Below, in pieces: positions 59,499 to 64,000 of a stretch of DNA of 64,000 nucleotides (within the stretch, counting starts at the first letter, position 1; each line of letters begins with the position of its first letter). A program made the position numbers and the translations under genes. The stretch covers positions 1,111,056-1,175,055 of the forward strand of contig JACKQL020000014.1 of assembly GCA_018296165.2 (NCBI GenBank). Reading direction: 5' to 3'. The stretch comes from Termitomyces sp. T153 (lineage: Eukaryota; Basidiomycota; Agaricomycetes; Agaricales; Lyophyllaceae). Below the pieces are notes generated by a model that saw only the letters and a program-made list of their open reading frames with translations, was not told the origin of the DNA and did not search any database.

Positions 59499-60354
59499 TC
59501 ATGGCACAATCTCATCTGGAGGATGAGGTGGTGCTGGGCCTGTCATATCCATATCTATTGAATGCCCAGTTGCAGCAATGGGACTGGCCAAAACAGTTCG
59601 AACACCAGTGGGCACAGTGGATTCATTACTGGCTATCAGTCTGGTGGTGATGGTGGAGTTGGTGATGATGGCAGCAGGCCCAGTGGAAGTGACAGAGTCA
59701 GTGGTGATGGCCAAGTTGGTGATGCTGGCAGTGGGCCTGGTGTGATCAACAAATTTGGTGGTGGACCCACTGGAAATGCTGAAATTTGTCATGATAGCAA
59801 CAGGGTTGCTGATTAGAGCAGAGTCATCAGCAATGGCAGACTGATTGACAGCAATGGCTGACTGATTGACAGCAATGGCTACAGCAATGGTGTGGTCCAT
59901 CTCACTCTCATCCTCCTTGAGCTGGGCAGCCTTGTCATCATTTGGCTCTTCTGCCTCAGCAATGGGTGCCAGCATAGAAGCCAGCACAGGTGGAAGGCTG
60001 CTGGTGCTAGAGGCTGGTTGGACAGGGGGGGGAGGAGATTTGAAGCTGGTTTTGAAAGTTGTCAACCATGCTCCAGAGTGCAACAATGTCAACTTTGTTC
60101 TGCATGAGATGCCCAGCATGAGCCTCAACAGTTTGCTTTGTCCTGTTGAAATCAGATGTCATGCTCACAACACTCATATTGATAATGTCCACATGCTTGT
60201 CAAGCACTTGCAGCATCATATTGTACTGCTGGAGCATCTTCTTCATCTCTGTAAACCTCATCTCCTCAGCTAGCACAAACTCTGACCTTATCTCTTCTAA
60301 TACAACCTCAATTCCTTCATTGATGAAATTGAGCTGTTGATTCAATGCCACCAT
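59499..60354 (-). pseudogene. Coiled-coil ORF with a frameshift at a C8 tract (unidentified)
   Basis: The minus-strand ORF 60354-60007 encodes a heptad-rich helix (FINEGIEVVLEEIRSEF, EEMRFTEMKKMLQQYNMML). An overlapping frame (60128-59499) continues with a Pro/Ser-rich part, then AVAIAVNQSAIAVNQSAIAD repeats and a Thr/Ser-rich tail. The change of frame falls near eight G (plus strand 60025-60032), so a slip there probably broke one gene. Upstream on the same strand a Lys-rich KGKGK stretch (60400-60690) may be its N-terminus. The function is unknown. LTR-B starts at 60686 and cuts it off. Confidence 0.45.
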
Positions 60355-60685
60355 AGCTCATGAAAGGATAGCTTTTACAGATTCAGTGGAGATGGGCAGA
60401 TCTGCCTGCTGCTTGCCCTTTCCCTTTCTACTTATTGTCAGCAGGTCTGCTTGCTCCTTCTCCTTTCTACTGGCTGCTAGTGGATCCATCTATTCCTTTC
60501 CCCTTCCTTTTCCACTGGCCACTGGTATATCCACCAGCCAGATTGTTGATGGCCCAGCAACTGGTGTTGTTGGTTCTGTCTGTTGTCAGTAAATGATTTC
60601 AGGTGGGGAAATCACACTTACTCTTGACATACTCAGCAGACTTGGGTTTTCTCTGCCTTTTCTCCTTTTTTCCCTTCTTGCCCTT

Positions 60686-61823
60686 TGATAAGATCCATTT
60701 GTCACTAAGCACCTTTTTTGGCATTTTGGACTTTGCAGCAGCTAACTATTTCAATGTGGCACAAGTCATGATACTCAGCATGTGAGGCCTAGCCCCAAGG
60801 TCTGGAACAACATAGCCTTTGCATGGGACTTTAGTGACCACAAGACTTACCAATCACAAGGAACATCATGTGGAGTCTGGACTTTGGGCCTAGAACAACA
60901 AGGCCAAGACCTTTCTTAGCAACAATTATTAGCAACTCGACTTTGGGCCTAGAACAACAAGGCCAAGACCTTTCTTAGCAACAATTATTAGCAACTCCTT
61001 GGCAACAATGCGGCCTTCTTCCCCCATATATGGACATATTGCTAGCCATGTATTGACATCATACTTGCTCTTTTTGAGATTTATTGCAATTATATGCCAC
61101 ATAGACTTTGCTTATAGTTTTCACTTGGTTACAGATTGACACCTTGTATGAACCATAAACACTTTGGCAGATGCTGTCACTAGTGAAAACTATTTGCTTA
61201 CTTTCCCATACTATACTTTTGAACTGTATAAATTCTGCCTGTATATAAACACTCACCATTGAATCCAATTCCCTCAAATCAAACCCTTCTATCTCTAAGC
61301 TTACCATCTTGAGATTTCATTTTGCCTCTATCACTTACTCTGTCCCTCACTCTTCATTGACAATGACTTAGTAACAAGTCTTGCCAACTTTGACTTCAAC
61401 TTAGTGTGGTACCAACTGCCGGTGCCCTTAGCATTATCTTGACTCAGCAACACTAGCAACTGCAGTTAGCAATTAGTTTGCATTCATCCTCTGTTCAGTA
61501 TCTTTATTGCCATCCCCCTACCATTCTATTCTCTATTCAACTCCTCTTTTACCATTAAAGTTTGCTTTGTCTTAGTAACATATTCATCTTCATTAGTTTT
61601 AAACCATCAGCAACTTCTTGTTACTGCCTCATGACTTAGGCTAGCAATAGCAACTCTTTCTCCTTCACACTTCATCACCACACTCACTCTTGTTCTCTGG
61701 GATGGTTACTGACTCACCCTCAACTATATTAACTTCCTACTGCCAGCTACTCTATCTAGTGACTAGTGTTAGGTTCTCTCTTTAGGTTTCCTGCACAGTA
61801 CTAAGTGGCATAGGAGCACATCA
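60686..61823 (+). repeat. Gypsy-4 5' LTR (LTR-B, 1138 bp)
   Basis: It starts TGATAAGATCC and ends GGAGCACATCA, homologous to 12486-13424, 36657-37760 and 43401-44528. A perfect 59-bp tandem duplication lies inside at 60880-60938 and 60939-60997. Confidence 0.9.
60880..60997 (+). repeat. Perfect 59-bp tandem duplication within LTR-B
   Basis: Two adjacent identical units begin gactttgggcctagaac. Other LTR-B copies have this segment once, so this is a recent local duplication. Confidence 0.9.
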
Positions 61824-64000
61824 TTTTGGAGCCCACCGCAAGGGATTTTGAAGTTAACAATTCCACCAGAAACCAGAGCTCAAGCAAAAAGTTGCTTGGA
61901 AATCCTTAGCAAATTACCCCAGTCTTCATTCTCAACCCCTCAGCACTCTTCACCAGAAACTCAACCTTGACCTCTTGCTGACGAACTCAAAACTGCTAGA
62001 AACCTTTGCAACATTAGCAAAATTCTTGCTAACTTTCCAGGCACCTTTATTAAAAGTTTTCTTGACACACCCCTTTCACCTTTGACTCCTACTGACTCTA
62101 TCTTCTCCCCAGAAGCCCAATCTATCCCCTCCTTGCCAATTAACCCCCTTCCACTGCCAATATCAACAATTGCTAATATGAACAATGACCCCACTGCTCA
62201 GCATGCTTGAATGCTGCTGTGCAACAATACTACTGTGCCAAAATGAAATGAGAGTTGCCCTAGGGAACTCCCCCAATACTTTAAGGAATTGGAATACTTT
62301 TTTGCTGACTGTGGCATTGCTGACAACACTCAGAAGAAGGAATACACGGCTTGATACATCTCTTATGACATGGCAGAAACCTGGCTTGGCTTACCTGAAT
62401 TTGGCAACAACATAACCATCAGCAACAATGCTCTCCGACCTTATACTTACCAGGAATGGAAGATGGCAGTGCTCAGGTTGTACCCTGGCACTGACACTAG
62501 CACTTGCTATAACCTTGGCAACCTTGAACAACTTGTTAACCAGACCTTTAATAGTGGCTTAGCAACTTTGAGCAGATTCTCTGACTACTACTGGGATTTC
62601 CAACGTATTGCTAGATGGTTACTTGCTAACAGCAAACTCTACCACAATGAGGAACATTGCCTATTCCAACAAGGTATTCATATGTGGCTATAGTCCACAA
62701 TCATTTGCTGACTTTAAATCAGTCTTTCTGACCACCATCTTGAGGACCCTTATGATGTTGATCAAGTCTTTGAAGGCACCAAGTGGGTTTTGAAGGGCAT
62801 GGACACTTCTATGACCAAGACCAGCAATGGCACCAGTGGTATTTCTTTGTCATTGCCAGTCATTAATGCACCAGTTTCACTATCACCTACACCTAAGCAG
62901 GAAACTTTAGAATTAGCGACAACCACAGTGATTGTCAGCATCTTGGAAAGTTTGGAAGCCCTCTTAACCAACAGTAATGCTCCACCTTATTAACAGTTTG
63001 CCAATAGCACTTGCCACTTCTGTAGTGAAACAGGTCACACCATGGTCCGAGGCACTTATATGAAAATGGAGCAAATGATTCAACAAGGTAAGATCTGTTG
63101 CAATGCTGAAGGCAAGATCATCCTACCATCTAGTGCTATGACACCCAACCATTTTGGCAAGCAACTTTATATGGAACATATTGAAGAATAGCACAGGCTT
63201 GATCCAGGACAAATTGTTACCAGCAGACTCTCTTCCAACACTAACCCAGACCTGGACCAAGTGGCTATGCAGCAGTTACTAATTCATGAGGTAATGCAAT
63301 AGGATGTTGCCATTGGCTGAGTGCTAAGCAAGGAAGAACAGATTGAGGCTCTGGAACATGAACTCTTTGCACTCAGGTGACCTGGCAAAAAGTTTGACAG
63401 TGTACAAGTTCCCCACATAGCATATCAACCAGCAAACAATACCCCCAAGGCAGCACCCTCAACTAGCAACACTTCAGCAACTCCATCCCCTTCTGATTAT
63501 ACTCCAGCTCCTGCTGCTAAGCCTGCAGACAAAGGCAAAACCCCTGAATGTACTATCACTAACAAACAAGTGCCTGTTGCTAAAGAACTCATTGCTCAGC
63601 CTCCTGTCCACCCATTTTCTGGCATTCCTGGTTGCTACACTCCACCTGCTAATAGGAATTTTGTTGCACCCAACAGGTCTAACAATGGTGCATATTGAAC
63701 TATGCCACCCATCTACAACATCAAGCAGTCCAAGGCAGTCTTTAAATGGGTATTAAGCACTAAGGTTACAGTATCAGTTGGTGAACTTTGCTCAGTATCA
63801 CAGAACATTAGGAATCAATTTAGGACAGCTGTTATGCCTAAACAACTTATAGGTGCTAGTGCTAACACAGTACAGAACCCCAGTAATATTTTCAAAGATA
63901 TTTTGCTGATGTTTGCTATTGAAGAACCCTAATTTTTGCTTGGATCCAATGTTGATACTACTAACAGACTTAACTCAGATAAGGCTCCTGTCAGGTTCTG
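61824..64000 (+). pseudogene. gag: Gypsy-4 gag and start of pol (broken, partial)
   Basis: The capsid domain is best at 62370-62693 (TYQEWKMAVLRLYPG, NLEQLVNQ, HCLFQQGIHMWL). The knuckle near 63011-63060 reads CHFCSETGHTMVRGTY, so the last Cys is replaced. The following EGKIILPSSAMTP pattern is typical of basidiomycete Gypsy elements of the DUF4100 type. It continues with YNIKQSKAVF, GELCSVSQNIRNQFRTA (ORF 63702-63932) and the edge of the protease (LLGSNVDTTNRL). Stops occur near 63189, 63301 and 63699. Confidence 0.8.

Larger units (their letters stand above)
60686..64000 (+). mobile_element. Gypsy-4: Ty3/Gypsy element with LTR-B ends, runs off the window
   Basis: A 5' LTR-B (60686-61823) is followed by ttttggagcccaccgcaagg, a primer-binding or leader-like sequence, then gag and the start of a protease-side domain. 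The rest lies beyond 64000. It is decayed, with many stops. Confidence 0.85.

Noticed and set aside
1..64000. Possible CRISPR array
   Set aside because: The repeats seen are LTRs, minisatellites or tRNA-like units without regular unique spacers, and the splice structure shows a eukaryote.

Overview
The window looks like a repeat-rich chromosomal region of a filamentous basidiomycete, probably an Agaricomycete. The evidence is an intron-dense gene pair with 50-64 base GT-AG introns, chromodomain-bearing Ty3/Gypsy elements, and a KDZ-family transposase relic. It cannot be assigned to a species from the sequence alone.

Only two intact protein-coding genes of recognisable family were found. They are two copies of a CaiB/BaiF family III CoA-transferase gene (SUGCT-like, predicted mitochondrial). 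They lie at 2295-4155 (+) and 27189-28998 (-), arranged tail to tail about 23 kb apart. Both have ten exons with identical splice phases and uninterrupted reading frames. The duplicated block covers the gene, about 180 bases upstream and only 8 bases after the stop. The copies differ in a 42-base presequence deletion, in promoter-proximal 27-bp repeats (three versus one), and at several family-conserved residues.

Almost everything else is a stack of mostly dead retrotransposons. Gypsy-1 (5645-13824) is a full-length chromovirus with a perfect 5-bp target-site duplication (TSD). Gypsy-3 (about 17289-26567) and Gypsy-2 (31208-43384) are larger degenerate elements with extra coding-like sequence after the chromodomain. 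Gypsy-4 begins at 60686 and runs off the window. Three LTR families recur: LTR-A (349 bp, 5-bp TSD), LTR-B (about 0.94-1.1 kb, 4-bp TSD) and LTR-C (about 1.05-1.14 kb, 5-bp TSD). They are nested in each other, so relative insertion order can be read. Old elements are strikingly poor in CpG, and their key residues are lost through CpG-to-TpG/CpA changes. The CoA-transferase genes and two young solo LTR-C copies keep many CpGs.

The right third (about 44.5-60.7 kb) is a different island. It holds a minus-strand KDZ (Kyakuja-Dileera-Zisupton) transposase relic with a recognisable D-D-E triad, an acidic repeat protein relic, an unidentified intron-containing plus-strand gene relic and a coiled-coil ORF. 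It also holds two arrays of tRNA-like repeats with box A/box B, one plus-oriented (46.2-47.0 kb) and one minus-oriented (58.3-59.2 kb), facing each other across the KDZ region. This combination is the most unusual thing in the window. Whether it is one mobile unit is an inference.
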